A stretch of 34,626 nt of DNA, taken from contig JANWIX010000064.1 in the NCBI GenBank assembly GCA_025449675.1, forward strand, positions 1-34,626, written 5' to 3'. The position numbers were made by a program, and so were the translations under genes. Source of the stretch: Nitrososphaera sp. Lineage in GTDB: Archaea; Thermoproteota; Nitrososphaeria; Nitrososphaerales; Nitrososphaeraceae. The notes below the pieces were generated by a model. It was given only the letters and a program-made list of their open reading frames with translations. It ran no database searches and was not told the origin of the DNA. Every line of letters starts with the position of its first letter. Position 1 is the stretch's first letter. Of the stretch, positions 1-8,554 are shown one piece after another.

Positions 1-4
1 ATTT

Positions 5-2206
5 TTACTCTCTATCGATGAATTCGTCAGGCGTTGGCGGGTCGGGATTGAGCCCCTTTCTTTTTCTTACATCTCCAACGAGAGTCTTAAAGATCGAGTT
101 TGGAACCGGCAGCCATGACTTGAAATAAGTGTTCCAGAGCGCCTTTCCTGCAGTGGCTCCCCTCATCTTCTCTGAAAGATCAAACGTTTCTGACGCCGGG
201 ACTTCGCCCTGAATGATTGCCACAATGCCTTTCTGTTCAACGTTCAATAGTTTTCCACGCTTGCCAGCAAGGACTCCACCTACTGCTCCGATCTGCTCCT
301 GCGGGCACTTTACTTCGACGCCAAGTATAGGCTCTAGCAAGACAGGATCTGCGATAAGCATAGAACCCAGCATTGCCCTTCGAGTGGCTGGCATGAGCTG
401 CGCAAGCCCCCTGTGCGCCGGGTCCTCGTGCGGAACAAAGTGGTGAAGGACAAACTTTACTCCCCTGACCGATTCCTTTGCAATCGGGCCGTTGTGGATC
501 ACGTCATCAAAGCCCGAGCGGATAGAGTCCATCGATTCCTGGAGGAACTGGACACCCTTTGTCTCGTCTACAAGCATGTTGCCCGAGATGTCAACGGCCG
601 AAACGCTCCTTGCCTCGTCCGCGCTCCATCCCTTCTCCCTGAGTATCCTGGCCATCTCTTTCTTGTCCATGTCTTCCTTTATCTTGCCGGTCCTTATCAA
701 GTCCAAAATGTCATCCTGCAGGGGCTCGATGCGCATGAATATCTTGTTGTGCTTGTTGGGCGACTTGCTCATGATTGGCCCGGCCTTTGCCCTGATGGTT
801 TCTCTATAATTGATAAGCGGCTGGGTCGTGACGATGTCCAATCCAGCCTCCTGTAAGAGAGATGTCGCAATCTCTAGGTGAAGCACACCCATGCCTGCCA
901 TCAGCGTTTCGCCGGTCTCTTCGTTTATCTTTACAATCAGGTTCGGGTCCTCTACAGTAATCCTGCGGAGGTTTTCAACCAGCTTTGGCAGATCCTTGGG
1001 GTGTTTCGGCTCCACTGCTATCGTGACTACCGGCTCTGAAACGTACTTTATCGATTCAAACGCCGGGACGCCCTTTACTGTAGATATGGTTTCGCCTGCA
1101 ACGGCATAGTCAAGCCCGAGCAGTGCCGGGATATTTCCGGCGGGAATGACGCTCACTATTTCTCTGGTGCTGCCCATGTAGATGTTGACTGATTGGACCC
1201 TGCCAGGCCTCTTGGCATCTATAAGGAAAACATCGTCACCGTCTTTTATTGTGCCAGAGTACAGCCTTCCTGTAGCAACCCTGCCAGCCTGCGGGTCGAC
1301 GTTAATGGTTGTAACCATCATTAGCGCGGGACCTTTTTCGTCGCACGCAATCAGAGATTTGCCAATGTCCGAATTCAGATCGCCTGCCCAAATTTTCGGG
1401 ATTCTATATTTTTGAGCCACGTGAGGAGGAGGGTGGTGCTGGACGACCATTCCAAGAACCGCGTCATGGAGCGGGGATTTCAGCGCGAGCTCTTTGATGG
1501 CGTTGGGATCTGCAGATGTGTACGCATCATAGACTTCCTTGAACCCGATCTTGGTCTTGCTCCACATGTTAAAGTTAAAGCCCCACCTGTCCTTTGCCGA
1601 ACCAAATGCCACCGTGTTTCCCTGTATGCTAACCTTCCACTTTTCCTTGACTTCGGGCTCTGCGTAAATGTCAATTAGCTGGTTAAAGTGGGTGATAATG
1701 TTCATCAGCCACTTTTGCATTGCATTTGCGTCCAGCTTTAGCTCCTTGACGAGCCGGTCTATCTTGTTGATGTAAAGCACCGGCCTGACGCGCTCTTCCA
1801 GAGCCTGCCTGGTGACCGTCTCTGTCTGGGTCATGATGCCTTCAACAGAGTCTGATACCACCACTGCGCCGTCAATCGCGCGTAGCGCGCGGGTCACCCT
1901 GCCGGTAAAGTCGATGTGGCCTGGAGTGTCTATCATGTTGATGACGTATTCTTTGCCTTCGGTTTCGTAGAATAGTGTAACGTTTGCTCCCCTGATAGTC
2001 ATCTGCCGGTTCTGCTCCAGTTTCATAGAGTCGAGCGCCAGGGCCTGGCCGGCGACGGAAGGGGAGATGATGCCTGAAGCTGCGAGCAAGCTGTCGCTCA
2101 TGGTAGTCTTGCCGTGATCTACGTGTGCAATGACTCCAAAATTACGTATTTGGTCCTTGTTATGAATAATCCTCAGGATATCCTGAGTTGACTTGAACTT
2201 CGGCAT
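5..2206 (-). CDS. fusA: Translation elongation factor EF-2 (aEF2)
   Basis: GTPase that drives translocation of tRNA and mRNA on the ribosome. The 733-residue protein has the usual length of archaeal EF-2. The G1 motif AHVDHGKT lies at residues 27-34, followed by the G3 DTPGH and G4 NKID motifs, then the EF-2 domains II to V. The histidine that is converted to diphthamide in the family is visible at His598 in the context HEDPAHRG. The ATG start is preceded by a TATA-like box about 35 bases upstream, which implies a short leader. The gene is complete, with its TAA stop at the left edge of the window. A probable diphthine-ammonia ligase (dph6), which finishes this modification, is encoded about 14 kb away. 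Identification is secure. Confidence 0.98.
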   Translation of the reverse strand: MPKFKSTQDILRIIHNKDQIRNFGVIAHVDHGKTTMSDSLLAASGIISPSVAGQALALDSMKLEQNRQMTIRGANVTLFYETEGKEYVINMIDTPGHIDFTGRVTRALRAIDGAVVVSDSVEGIMTQTETVTRQALEERVRPVLYINKIDRLVKELKLDANAMQKWLMNIITHFNQLIDIYAEPEVKEKWKVSIQGNTVAFGSAKDRWGFNFNMWSKTKIGFKEVYDAYTSADPNAIKELALKSPLHDAVLGMVVQHHPPPHVAQKYRIPKIWAGDLNSDIGKSLIACDEKGPALMMVTTINVDPQAGRVATGRLYSGTIKDGDDVFLIDAKRPGRVQSVNIYMGSTREIVSVIPAGNIPALLGLDYAVAGETISTVKGVPAFESIKYVSEPVVTIAVEPKHPKDLPKLVENLRRITVEDPNLIVKINEETGETLMAGMGVLHLEIATSLLQEAGLDIVTTQPLINYRETIRAKAGPIMSKSPNKHNKIFMRIEPLQDDILDLIRTGKIKEDMDKKEMARILREKGWSADEARSVSAVDISGNMLVDETKGVQFLQESMDSIRSGFDDVIHNGPIAKESVRGVKFVLHHFVPHEDPAHRGLAQLMPATRRAMLGSMLIADPVLLEPILGVEVKCPQEQIGAVGGVLAGKRGKLLNVEQKGIVAIIQGEVPASETFDLSEKMRGATAGKALWNTYFKSWLPVPNSIFKTLVGDVRKRKGLNPDPPTPDEFIDRE

Positions 2207-2237
2207 ACACTCAACCGAAAAAAGTTTTGCGCAGGAC

Positions 2238-2247
2238 TATTAAATGT
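2238..2247 (-). promoter_or_regulatory. TATA-like box of the EF-2 gene
   Basis: On the minus strand the bases read CATTTAATAG. They lie 32-41 bases before the EF-2 ATG, so transcription would start roughly ten bases before the coding region. This is called from composition and spacing only. Confidence 0.45.
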
Positions 2248-2277
2248 ATCTTGCCTGCGATGAGCGAATGCTTCCGG

Positions 2278-2961
2278 TCACTTCATCATCTTTCGGTAGT
2301 CGCCTTCAAGCACTCCGGCTTCTTCATGCAGCCTGTCGATGTGTTTTGAAAGCCCTTCCGTTGTGTCAAACGGCGAGCCGCAGTAGGGGCACTGAAAGTT
2401 TGCCTTTGCAGCGTTCACAGTGTACGATATCGCTTTTGTGTCAATGATGCAGGCAGCACCTCCGGAAATCGCGTTCTCTTCGACTGCTAGGGAAATCTTT
2501 TCCATCCTTTCCGAAACGTCTTCTCGAAATAGCATGCCAAGCGCCGCGGCGTACGCGTGCACCATGACCTGCCTGACCTTGTTCTTGTCCATCAGGGCAA
2601 GAGCTTCTTTGATCGTAGTCTGGGGGTTCACGGCCAGCACCGGGCTTGTCATTATCTCGCGCAACTTTACCTTGCCGGGGTTTCTTCCTTGGGAGGTTAC
2701 CTTGAATAGCACATCGGTCTTGCTGACGATTCCTACTACCTCGCCCTTGTTGGAAACGAGTATGCTGCGCGCATTCTTCTCCTGCATGGATGCAAGTGCC
2801 TCTTCAGCAGTGCTGCTGGTTTCAAGTATTGCGATATCTGACTTCATTACCTCGCCTACGGGCGATGCCAAAAGAGCCGCAATGTTGCCAGCAGTCACGC
2901 TAGCGTGCTCGGCACCTGGTCCGTTTCCTGGTGAAGTCATCCCACTTATTCTAGACAACAA
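2278..2961 (-). CDS. CBS-domain pair protein with C-terminal C2H2-like zinc finger
   Basis: Two CBS domains are visible, at about residues 32-88 (with EVMKSDI and VVGIVSKTDVL) and 98-152 (with EIMTSPV). CBS pairs bind adenine nucleotides or related ligands and act as sensors. Near the C terminus, at about residues 188-211, is a single zinc-finger-like motif CPYC followed by HIDRLH. This suggests a nucleic-acid or protein contact, so a ligand-sensing regulator is possible. Two starts are reasonable: TTG at 2961, with a TATA-like TTTTTATAG about 24 bases upstream, or the ATG seven codons further in at 2940. The gene stands alone between EF-2 and dodecin. The target and ligand cannot be read from the sequence. 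Confidence 0.85.
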   Translation of the reverse strand: MLSRISGMTSPGNGPGAEHASVTAGNIAALLASPVGEVMKSDIAILETSSTAEEALASMQEKNARSILVSNKGEVVGIVSKTDVLFKVTSQGRNPGKVKLREIMTSPVLAVNPQTTIKEALALMDKNKVRQVMVHAYAAALGMLFREDVSERMEKISLAVEENAISGGAACIIDTKAISYTVNAAKANFQCPYCGSPFDTTEGLSKHIDRLHEEAGVLEGDYRKMMK

Positions 2962-3060
2962 TCTTGTATTTTAGCACTTCTATAAAAAGAATTCAAATTA
3001 GACACATGACCCCTGTGTATTTCTGCAAGTTTCACACTAATATTCAACTATAAACAAAAA

Positions 3061-3070
3061 GTTTAACTAT
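3061..3070 (+). promoter_or_regulatory. TATA-like box upstream of the dodecin leader
   Basis: The bases GTTTAACTAT are centred about 28 bases before the ATG at 3094. That places the predicted transcript start on the 18-codon leader ORF rather than on the dodecin start at 3152. Confidence 0.4.
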
Positions 3071-3093
3071 TTCCTTTGCAGTGAGCAGCTCTC

Positions 3094-3150
3094 ATGTCAA
3101 CAAACAAGACTACGCATGCTAAAGTGGCAAGAACTGAGGGACTGGCCTAG
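3094..3150 (+). other. Possible 18-codon leader ORF coupled to dodecin
   Basis: An ATG at 3094 opens an 18-residue frame (MSTNKTTHAKVARTEGLA) whose TAG at 3148-3150 ends one base before the dodecin ATG at 3152. The TATA-like box fits a leaderless start on this ATG. A GAGGG Shine-Dalgarno-like element for dodecin (3136-3140) lies inside the mini-ORF. This arrangement would allow translational coupling. It is too short to judge from codon use and could be chance. Confidence 0.3.
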
Positions 3151-3151
3151 A

Positions 3152-3355
3152 ATGGTATTCAAGTACATCGATATCCTTGGCGAATCGGCAAAGGGATTCG
3201 ACGATGCGGTCCAAAATGCCGTTGAAGAAACAGCACAGACGGTAAAGGACATAAGGACTGCAGAAGTAACCAAAATGAACGTAGTAGTATCAAACGACAA
3301 GATAGTAGAGTACCAGGTAGTTATGCGCGTGGCGTTCAAAGTAAAGAGAAAATAG
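3152..3355 (+). CDS. Dodecin family flavin-binding protein
   Basis: The 67-residue product beginning MVFKYIDILGESAKGFDDAV has the length and pattern of dodecins: a beta strand, an amphipathic helix with DDAVQNAVEETAQTV, then two strands. Dodecins form hollow dodecamers that store or buffer flavins, and some bind CoA. The ATG at 3152 was chosen over the in-frame ATG at 3116 because homologues begin here and GAGGG lies 11 bases upstream. A perfect 10-base inverted repeat covers the stop codon and probably ends the transcript. Confidence 0.9.
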   Translation: MVFKYIDILGESAKGFDDAVQNAVEETAQTVKDIRTAEVTKMNVVVSNDKIVEYQVVMRVAFKVKRK

Positions 3356-3379
3356 GACAACGACGACAAGTCCTATTTT
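3349..3379 (+). terminator. Perfect 10-bp hairpin over the dodecin stop codon
   Basis: AAAATAGGAC at 3349-3358 is perfectly complementary to GTCCTATTTT at 3370-3379, with an 11-base loop. The dodecin stop codon TAG (3353-3355) is inside the left arm, and the right arm ends in four T residues. The position fits transcription termination or 3'-end protection. Confidence 0.65.
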
Positions 3380-3444
3380 CACCAAAGCGGATCGCCTTGC
3401 CATCCGCATTAATTTAATATTGACAGTGCTAGAACCCTGAGGCG

Positions 3445-4269
3445 ATGGAGATAACGGTGGGCCACACGCCCGACGCCGACGATGCGTTCATGTTCTATGG
3501 CATGGCCACCGGCAAGGTCAGGTCCCGGCTAGCAGTCAAGCACGTAGTCGAAGACATTGAAACGCTCAACAAAAAGGCACTAAGACACGAGCTTGATGTG
3601 ACTGCTGTATCGGCCCACGCGCTAGGCTATCTGGACGACTATGTCATTCTAAAGAGCGGCGGCAGCTTTGGTCTGGACTATGGCCCGATAGTCATTTCGA
3701 AAAAGAAAATGGATGCCGCCGAGCTTTGCAGAGCAACGATCGCGATCCCGGGGAAACTGACTTCGGCCAACCTTCTTCTCATGCTTGCGATAGGCAGATT
3801 CGAAGCAGCCGAGATGTCATTTGAAGCGATACCCGATGCAGTGGAATCCGGCAGGGCAGGCGCAGGGCTCGTCATTCATGAGGCACAAATAACCTATGAC
3901 AGAAAAAAATTCGTGAAGGTCTTTGACCTGGGGAGCTGGTGGGCTTCCAACAATACGGGGCTTCCTGTCCCGCTCGGCATCAACGTGGCAAGCACCCGTT
4001 CGATGGACAGCCAAACGATAGAGGATTTCAGCGAGCTCTTTACAAGATCGATTGCCTACGGCCTTGACAATGTCGGAGAAGCAGTAGACTATGCTATGCA
4101 GTACGGCCGAGGCCAGCCAAAGGAAACAATAACAAAGTTTGTGAAGATGTACGTCAACGATCTCACTCTCGACATGGGTCAGAAGGGCAGGGAAGCAATC
4201 GCAAGAATGTTTGAACTGGCGAGGGAAAAGAGACTGATAGAAAAAGAAGTAAAGATTAAAGTTGTCTAG
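3445..4269 (+). CDS. mqnD: 1,4-dihydroxy-6-naphthoate synthase (futalosine pathway)
   Basis: MqnD turns cyclic dehypoxanthinyl futalosine into 1,4-dihydroxy-6-naphthoate, a menaquinone precursor. The 274-residue protein has the periplasmic-binding-protein-like fold typical of MqnA/MqnD. It starts with the family signature HTPDADDAFMFYGM and later has VTAVSAHAL, PGKLTSANLLL and PVPLGIN. The ATG is preceded by a TATA-like TTTAATAT about 27 bases upstream, consistent with a leaderless transcript. It is convergent with mqnE, and the two TAG stops share the palindrome TCTAGA. The neighbouring mqnE, mqnC and ubiD genes support MqnD over the related MqnA, but the two are paralogous. Confidence 0.88.
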   Translation: MEITVGHTPDADDAFMFYGMATGKVRSRLAVKHVVEDIETLNKKALRHELDVTAVSAHALGYLDDYVILKSGGSFGLDYGPIVISKKKMDAAELCRATIAIPGKLTSANLLLMLAIGRFEAAEMSFEAIPDAVESGRAGAGLVIHEAQITYDRKKFVKVFDLGSWWASNNTGLPVPLGINVASTRSMDSQTIEDFSELFTRSIAYGLDNVGEAVDYAMQYGRGQPKETITKFVKMYVNDLTLDMGQKGREAIARMFELAREKRLIEKEVKIKVV

Positions 4270-5372
4270 AGCCTGCGAATGATGTTGAAAAAAGTGTCCC
4301 TCTGCGCCGGCTCTCGCTTTATTTCTCTGACCATACTTGCCAGCTCCTCAAGTGACGTTCCCGAAGATTTGCCAGCTGCCTTGAATATTTCTTCGGAATG
4401 TGCCGTTCCCACCATGTCGTTTCCGCCGTACGAAAGAGCTACCTGAGCCACCTTCTTGCCAAGTGCCACCCAGTAGACAGAGATGTTCTTTAGCACGCTT
4501 GCCAGCAGCAGACGCGATACTGCGATCACGCGCAGGTCATATGGCGACGGGCTTTCAGCCGTAACCAGGCCTTTTTGCTCAAGCTCGGTATTTTCGAGGC
4601 TGAACTTGAGCGGAATAAATGTCGTAAAGCCCCCGGTCTTTTTCTGGAGCTCCCTTATTTTCAGGACATGATCTACAATGTGCTCTGGCTTCTCTATGTG
4701 ACCAAAGAGCATCGTGCAATTGCTCTTTATCCCCAGCTCGTGCGCCTGGCGCGCGGTGTCAAGCCATTCCTCGCCGGAGCACTTGCCCACAACTATCTTG
4801 TTCCTCGTTTCAGGGTGGAATATTTCAGCACCTCCACCGGGAAGCGCGTCAAGGCCCGCGGTTTTCAGCCGTGACAGTACCTCTTTGATAGAATTCTTGG
4901 TCAGCCTTGCGATAAAAAAGATCTCTGCCGGAGTGAACGCCTTGATCGTGACCTTTGGCCTTTCTGCCTTGATAGCCTGCATCATTTTTTCATAATAGTC
5001 AAGCCCGAGCTTTGGGTGGAACCCGCCTACTATGTGGAGCTCTGTGGCGCCAAGCTGGTCCGCTGCCTCCCTTGCCCTTGCGACTATCTGATCAGTAGTA
5101 AGGGTGTAGGCGTCGGACTCGCCGCCTTTTCTGTAAAAAGCACATAGCGGGCAGCTGGCTGCGCAAACATTGGTGTAATTGAGATAGTAGGATGAAACGA
5201 ACGTGACAGTATCGCCGCAAAGGTCGCGGCGAAGTTTGTCAGCCGCCGATCCCAGAACGAACAGGTTTTCTTCCTGCATCAGCTGCACGCCGTCGCCGTA
5301 CGAGAGCTCCTCGCCCGCAAGGGCCTTTTCAAGCGCAGGAGTGCCGCCTGCAACCGGCTCGCTCTTTTGCAA
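4266..5372 (-). CDS. mqnE: Aminodeoxyfutalosine synthase, radical SAM
   Basis: MqnE is a radical SAM enzyme that joins the enolpyruvyl-benzoate intermediate to the nucleoside, giving aminodeoxyfutalosine. The CxxxCxxC cluster (CAASCPLC) falls at residues 70-77. MqnE-like segments include HIVGGFHPKLGLDYY, KAFTPAEI, LPGGGAEIF and TMLFGHIEKPE. I place the start at TTG 5372, not the GTG at 5468: it aligns with the N terminus of the paralogous mqnC, also a TTG start, and ATTTATAAT lies about 29 bases upstream. The longer frame would run almost into mqnC. The 3' end overlaps mqnD by four bases. Confidence 0.88.
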   Translation of the reverse strand: MQKSEPVAGGTPALEKALAGEELSYGDGVQLMQEENLFVLGSAADKLRRDLCGDTVTFVSSYYLNYTNVCAASCPLCAFYRKGGESDAYTLTTDQIVARAREAADQLGATELHIVGGFHPKLGLDYYEKMMQAIKAERPKVTIKAFTPAEIFFIARLTKNSIKEVLSRLKTAGLDALPGGGAEIFHPETRNKIVVGKCSGEEWLDTARQAHELGIKSNCTMLFGHIEKPEHIVDHVLKIRELQKKTGGFTTFIPLKFSLENTELEQKGLVTAESPSPYDLRVIAVSRLLLASVLKNISVYWVALGKKVAQVALSYGGNDMVGTAHSEEIFKAAGKSSGTSLEELASMVREIKREPAQRDTFFNIIRRL

Positions 5373-5396
5373 ACATTGATGATTGCTCCAGAGGTC

Positions 5397-5448
5397 ATTA
5401 TAAATCGTTGTCGGACTTGCTCCACGAGGACTTGAAGGAATAAATAAC
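5397..5448. promoter_or_regulatory. Divergent mqnE/mqnC promoter region
   Basis: The 98 bases between the two TTG starts carry one TATA-like element for each gene. ATTTATAAT (minus strand, 5397-5405) is about 29 bases from the mqnE TTG. AATAAATAAC (plus strand, 5439-5448) is about 27 bases from the mqnC TTG. Both spacings fit leaderless transcripts, and the two genes are probably expressed together. Confidence 0.5.
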
Positions 5449-5470
5449 AATAAACGCCCACGAACCACAG

Positions 5471-6595
5471 TTGCAGAGCAAGCTGGTTCAGGACTTCATC
5501 AGAAAATCCGATATCAACGACATCTTGGACCGCGCCCTTGAAGGGCACAGTCTCGGCCTTGATGACTGCGTCAGGCTTGTCAAATCCGATGACGTTTACT
5601 CTATGGGCCTCGTGGCCAACATACTTCGCCGGCGCCTCTTCGGAGACACTATTACTTTTATCAACAACATTATCCTGAATTACACGAACGTCTGCGTAAC
5701 CTACTGCAAGTTCTGTGCGTTTTACCGGCCACCGGGACACGAAGAAACGTATACCGTGCCGGTGGACGAGATCGTCAAACGAGTCGCAACATCGCGTGAA
5801 ATGTTTGGCATAACCCAGGTGCTCATTCAGGGCGGCCACAACCCAAACCTGGGAATTCAATATTATGAAGATGCGTTCAAGGCGATAAAGATCAAGTGCC
5901 CAGAGGTCGGGATCAACGGGCTTTCGCCTTCGGAAGTTGACATGATTGCAAAAGTGGAGAGGAGCAGCACAAGGGAGGTGCTGGCCCGGCTAAAGGCAGC
6001 CGGAATGGACACGTTTGCTGGCGGCGGGGCAGAGATCCTTGAGGACAGGGTGAAAGAAGAGATCAGCCCTCTAAAGATAAAGAGCCACGAGTGGCTGCGC
6101 ATAATGGAGGAGGCGCACCAGCTGGGCCTGAAATCGGTGGCCACGATGATGTACGGAAGCGTTGAAACTGACGAGGAACGCGCCAGCCACATAATAAAAA
6201 TAGCCGAGCTCCAGGCCAGGACTCGCGGCTTTATGGTCTTTATCCCGTGGAGCTTTGAGCCGAACAGGACAGAGATGCAGGCAGAGGGACTGATAAAGTA
6301 CCCGTCAGGCGGCCTCAATCTCTTGAAAATGATCGCGATTTCAAGGATTATGTTTTCTGGTCTTATCGATCATCTGCAGTCTTCATGGCTGACGAACGGC
6401 ATAGGGATGGCGCAGCTCGCGCTAAACTACGGCGCCGATGACTTTGGCGGCACGCTCATCGGAGAGGAAGTGGTGAGCGCGACGGGGGCAAGATCAACAG
6501 AACTGACCTCTGATCGCATAATTGCGGCAGTAAAACAGGCCGGCTTTCGGGTCGCAGAGCGCGACAATATGTACAGGATCATAAAGTACCACTAA
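5471..6595 (+). CDS. mqnC: Cyclic dehypoxanthinyl futalosine synthase, radical SAM
   Basis: MqnC is the radical SAM cyclase that converts dehypoxanthine futalosine to its cyclic form, the substrate of MqnD. The cluster motif CVTYCKFC is at residues 75-82 and is followed by AFYRPPGHEE, which is characteristic of MqnC. Further family segments are QVLIQGGHNPNL, GGGAEIL and TMMYGSVETDEE. The TTG at 5471 is the only usable start after an in-frame stop at 5441. The protein is a paralogue of the adjacent MqnE. The 3' end overlaps the convergent ubiD-like gene by 17 bases. Confidence 0.9.
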   Translation: MQSKLVQDFIRKSDINDILDRALEGHSLGLDDCVRLVKSDDVYSMGLVANILRRRLFGDTITFINNIILNYTNVCVTYCKFCAFYRPPGHEETYTVPVDEIVKRVATSREMFGITQVLIQGGHNPNLGIQYYEDAFKAIKIKCPEVGINGLSPSEVDMIAKVERSSTREVLARLKAAGMDTFAGGGAEILEDRVKEEISPLKIKSHEWLRIMEEAHQLGLKSVATMMYGSVETDEERASHIIKIAELQARTRGFMVFIPWSFEPNRTEMQAEGLIKYPSGGLNLLKMIAISRIMFSGLIDHLQSSWLTNGIGMAQLALNYGADDFGGTLIGEEVVSATGARSTELTSDRIIAAVKQAGFRVAERDNMYRIIKYH

Positions 6596-8036
6596 AGTAC
6601 TCGCTCCATCTCTTGTCCACAATACTCTTGGTCTGCTCGTCCACCTCGACGAGCTGCTGGATCTCACGCATATAGCCTTCCTCGCGGGTTTTTGTTGTCG
6701 CGTCGATTCCCAGCTTTGACCCAAGGTTCACGAGAGGCGAAGCTGGATCCAGAGTATCGGTCGGCGTGTTGTTGATGATGATAGTGTCGCGGGCCGGATC
6801 TGCGCGCGTAGTCACGGCCCATATCACGTCGTTCATGTCGTGCACGTTGATTTCGCTGTCGACTACGATAAACATCTTTGTCAGCGACAGCTGGCCCATG
6901 CCCCAGAGGCCCATCATCACCTTCTTTGCCTGCCCGGGGTATTGCTTCTTTATCGATATTATCGCAAGCCCCTGAAACCACCCTGCGGCAGGCATGGAAA
7001 AGTCGACCACTTCTGGATGGAACATCTGCACCAGCGGCAGGAACGAGCGCTCTATCACCTTGCCAATGTATGCGTCCTCGAGTACGGGCCGGCCCACAAC
7101 GGTTGTCAGGTAGATAGGAGCCTTTCTTCTCATAATTCCGGTCAGCGTAAAAGTTGGAAACGGCTCGGCCGGAGTGTAATATCCTGTGTGATCTCCAAAC
7201 GGGCCTTCCATCCTGATGTCGTTTGGATCCACGTAACCTTCGAGCACTATTTCGGCATTTGCAGGCACTTCCAGATCCACCGTCTTGCACTTAACTAGCT
7301 TCACTCCCTTTTTTCTAGTGATGCCGGAGAAGAGAAACTTGTCCATCCCTTCTGGAACTGGCGCAACAGCGCTGAAAACGGTCGCAGGGTCCGCTCCTAT
7401 CACTATTGCGACTTCAATCCTTTTGTTCTGCTCTTTGAGCATCTTGTAGTGCTGCGCCCCGCGCTTGTGGATCTGCCAGTGCATTATCGCGTGATGGTCG
7501 TCGACTATCTGGATCCTGTAGACGCCAAAATTGCGGATTTCAGTTTCTGGATGCTTTGTGACAGTGAGGCCAAATGTAATGAAGCGGCCTGCATCCCCGG
7601 CAAATGACTTTAGCACAGGCATAGAGTTCAACGACGCATTATCAGTTTCGATAATCTCAGTTACCGGCCCGCTATCAACATACTTGGGGCCGTACTCGCC
7701 TATCTCTGACAACTTGGGCAGCATCTTTAGCTTGCCTAGCACGCCTGACGGCATTTTCATCTTTGTCAGATCTACGATGCGCCTGCCGATATCGACAAAA
7801 TCGTCGGTCTCTAGCGCAATTCCCAACCTTTTCATGCTTCCAAAGGCGTTGCCAAGTACCTTCATCTTGGAGCCTTCGACGTTTTCAAAGAGCACCGCGG
7901 GCGAGTCTGCGGAATACATGAGCCTGCGCATGATTTCTGCAATTTCAAGGTGCGGGCTGACAGCCGCCTTTACGCGCTTTAGCTGCCCTGCCCTTTCAAT
8001 GGCTTCAAGATATTCGCCGAGGCTTTCAAACGGCAT
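6579..8036 (-). CDS. mqnL: UbiD-family decarboxylase, probable menaquinone MqnL
   Basis: UbiD enzymes use prenylated FMN to decarboxylate aromatic acids. The 485-residue length and segments such as NFGVYRIQ, MHWQIHKRGAQHY, EGPFGDHTGYY and the AYIGKVIERSFLPL region are typical. Beside mqnD, mqnE and mqnC the likely job is decarboxylation of the prenylated naphthoate late in menaquinone synthesis, the role assigned to MqnL. The ATG at 8036 has a TATA-like CTTATCTAG about 30 bases upstream. No UbiX-type flavin prenyltransferase (MqnM) or prenyltransferase (MqnP) is in the window. Family membership is firm; the pathway role is inferred from context. Confidence 0.82.
   Translation of the reverse strand: MPFESLGEYLEAIERAGQLKRVKAAVSPHLEIAEIMRRLMYSADSPAVLFENVEGSKMKVLGNAFGSMKRLGIALETDDFVDIGRRIVDLTKMKMPSGVLGKLKMLPKLSEIGEYGPKYVDSGPVTEIIETDNASLNSMPVLKSFAGDAGRFITFGLTVTKHPETEIRNFGVYRIQIVDDHHAIMHWQIHKRGAQHYKMLKEQNKRIEVAIVIGADPATVFSAVAPVPEGMDKFLFSGITRKKGVKLVKCKTVDLEVPANAEIVLEGYVDPNDIRMEGPFGDHTGYYTPAEPFPTFTLTGIMRRKAPIYLTTVVGRPVLEDAYIGKVIERSFLPLVQMFHPEVVDFSMPAAGWFQGLAIISIKKQYPGQAKKVMMGLWGMGQLSLTKMFIVVDSEINVHDMNDVIWAVTTRADPARDTIIINNTPTDTLDPASPLVNLGSKLGIDATTKTREEGYMREIQQLVEVDEQTKSIVDKRWSEYFSGTL
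6585..6601. terminator. Small hairpin in the mqnC/mqnL 3' overlap
   Basis: AGTAC at 6585-6589 pairs with GTACT at 6597-6601 across a 7-base loop. The mqnC stop codon sits in the loop and the mqnL stop just outside the left arm. Five base pairs is weak, so a role in ending the two convergent transcripts is only a possibility. Confidence 0.25.
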
Positions 8037-8140
8037 CTGCCAGCAGCTATTGAGAGAACTCTAGATAAGCGTTGCCAAATGAGCATTCGATGGGCTTGAG
8101 AATATTGAACGCGCTTTTTGTGAATGGAATCCGGGCGTGA

Positions 8141-8554
8141 CTAGTTGCGCCTGCTCTTGAGGAATGTGTTCGTGTCCTTGCGCACCAGCGGTATTATCTT
8201 TTTCATGATTATGTCGTGCACGTTTCCCTTGTTCACTTCAAATGACAGGAGAAGAACGTAGTAGAGCCTGCTATTTTCATCCGCAATAGGAATAGTGGCC
8301 CTGATTATCTTTGCATAGTGTGACATGGCATAGTTTACCTTGCCCAGCAGGTACTCCCATCGAAGCCTGGTATACTGGCGCGTCGCGGCGGTGATGGCAT
8401 ACTGCACCCTTTCCTCCGGACTCAGGATCGGCTTGAGCCCCTTCCTGTCGGCAGTGGCAACAAGGTGGCCGTCTTCGTCTGCAATTCCGGCAAACCGGAT
8501 CGTCGGGTCAAGCGTGACTATTTTATCACAGAATTCTTGGAAGAATGATTTCAT
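8141..8554 (-). CDS. Roadblock-like thaumarchaeal protein (DUF6659-like)
   Basis: This 137-residue soluble protein has the pattern TIRFAGIADEDGHLVATADRKG near the N terminus, followed by LSPEERVQYAITAAT and IIRATIPI. It recalls a family of unknown function found in many copies in Nitrososphaerota (DUF6659, from memory), with a profilin/roadblock-like strand-helix organisation. Such proteins may act in small-molecule or GTPase signalling, but nothing here proves it. The ATG at 8554 has AAATATACC about 25 bases upstream. It is followed by its own region, not by an obvious operon partner. Confidence 0.75.
   Translation of the reverse strand: MKSFFQEFCDKIVTLDPTIRFAGIADEDGHLVATADRKGLKPILSPEERVQYAITAATRQYTRLRWEYLLGKVNYAMSHYAKIIRATIPIADENSRLYYVLLLSFEVNKGNVHDIIMKKIIPLVRKDTNTFLKSRRN

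Noticed and set aside
213-856. Plus-strand frames opposite EF-2
   Set aside because: Shadows of the EF-2 gene; compositions follow the complementary codons.
5373-5468. N-terminal extension of MqnE to the GTG at 5468
   Set aside because: It would cover the divergent promoter, and the added residues have no counterpart in the paralogous MqnC.
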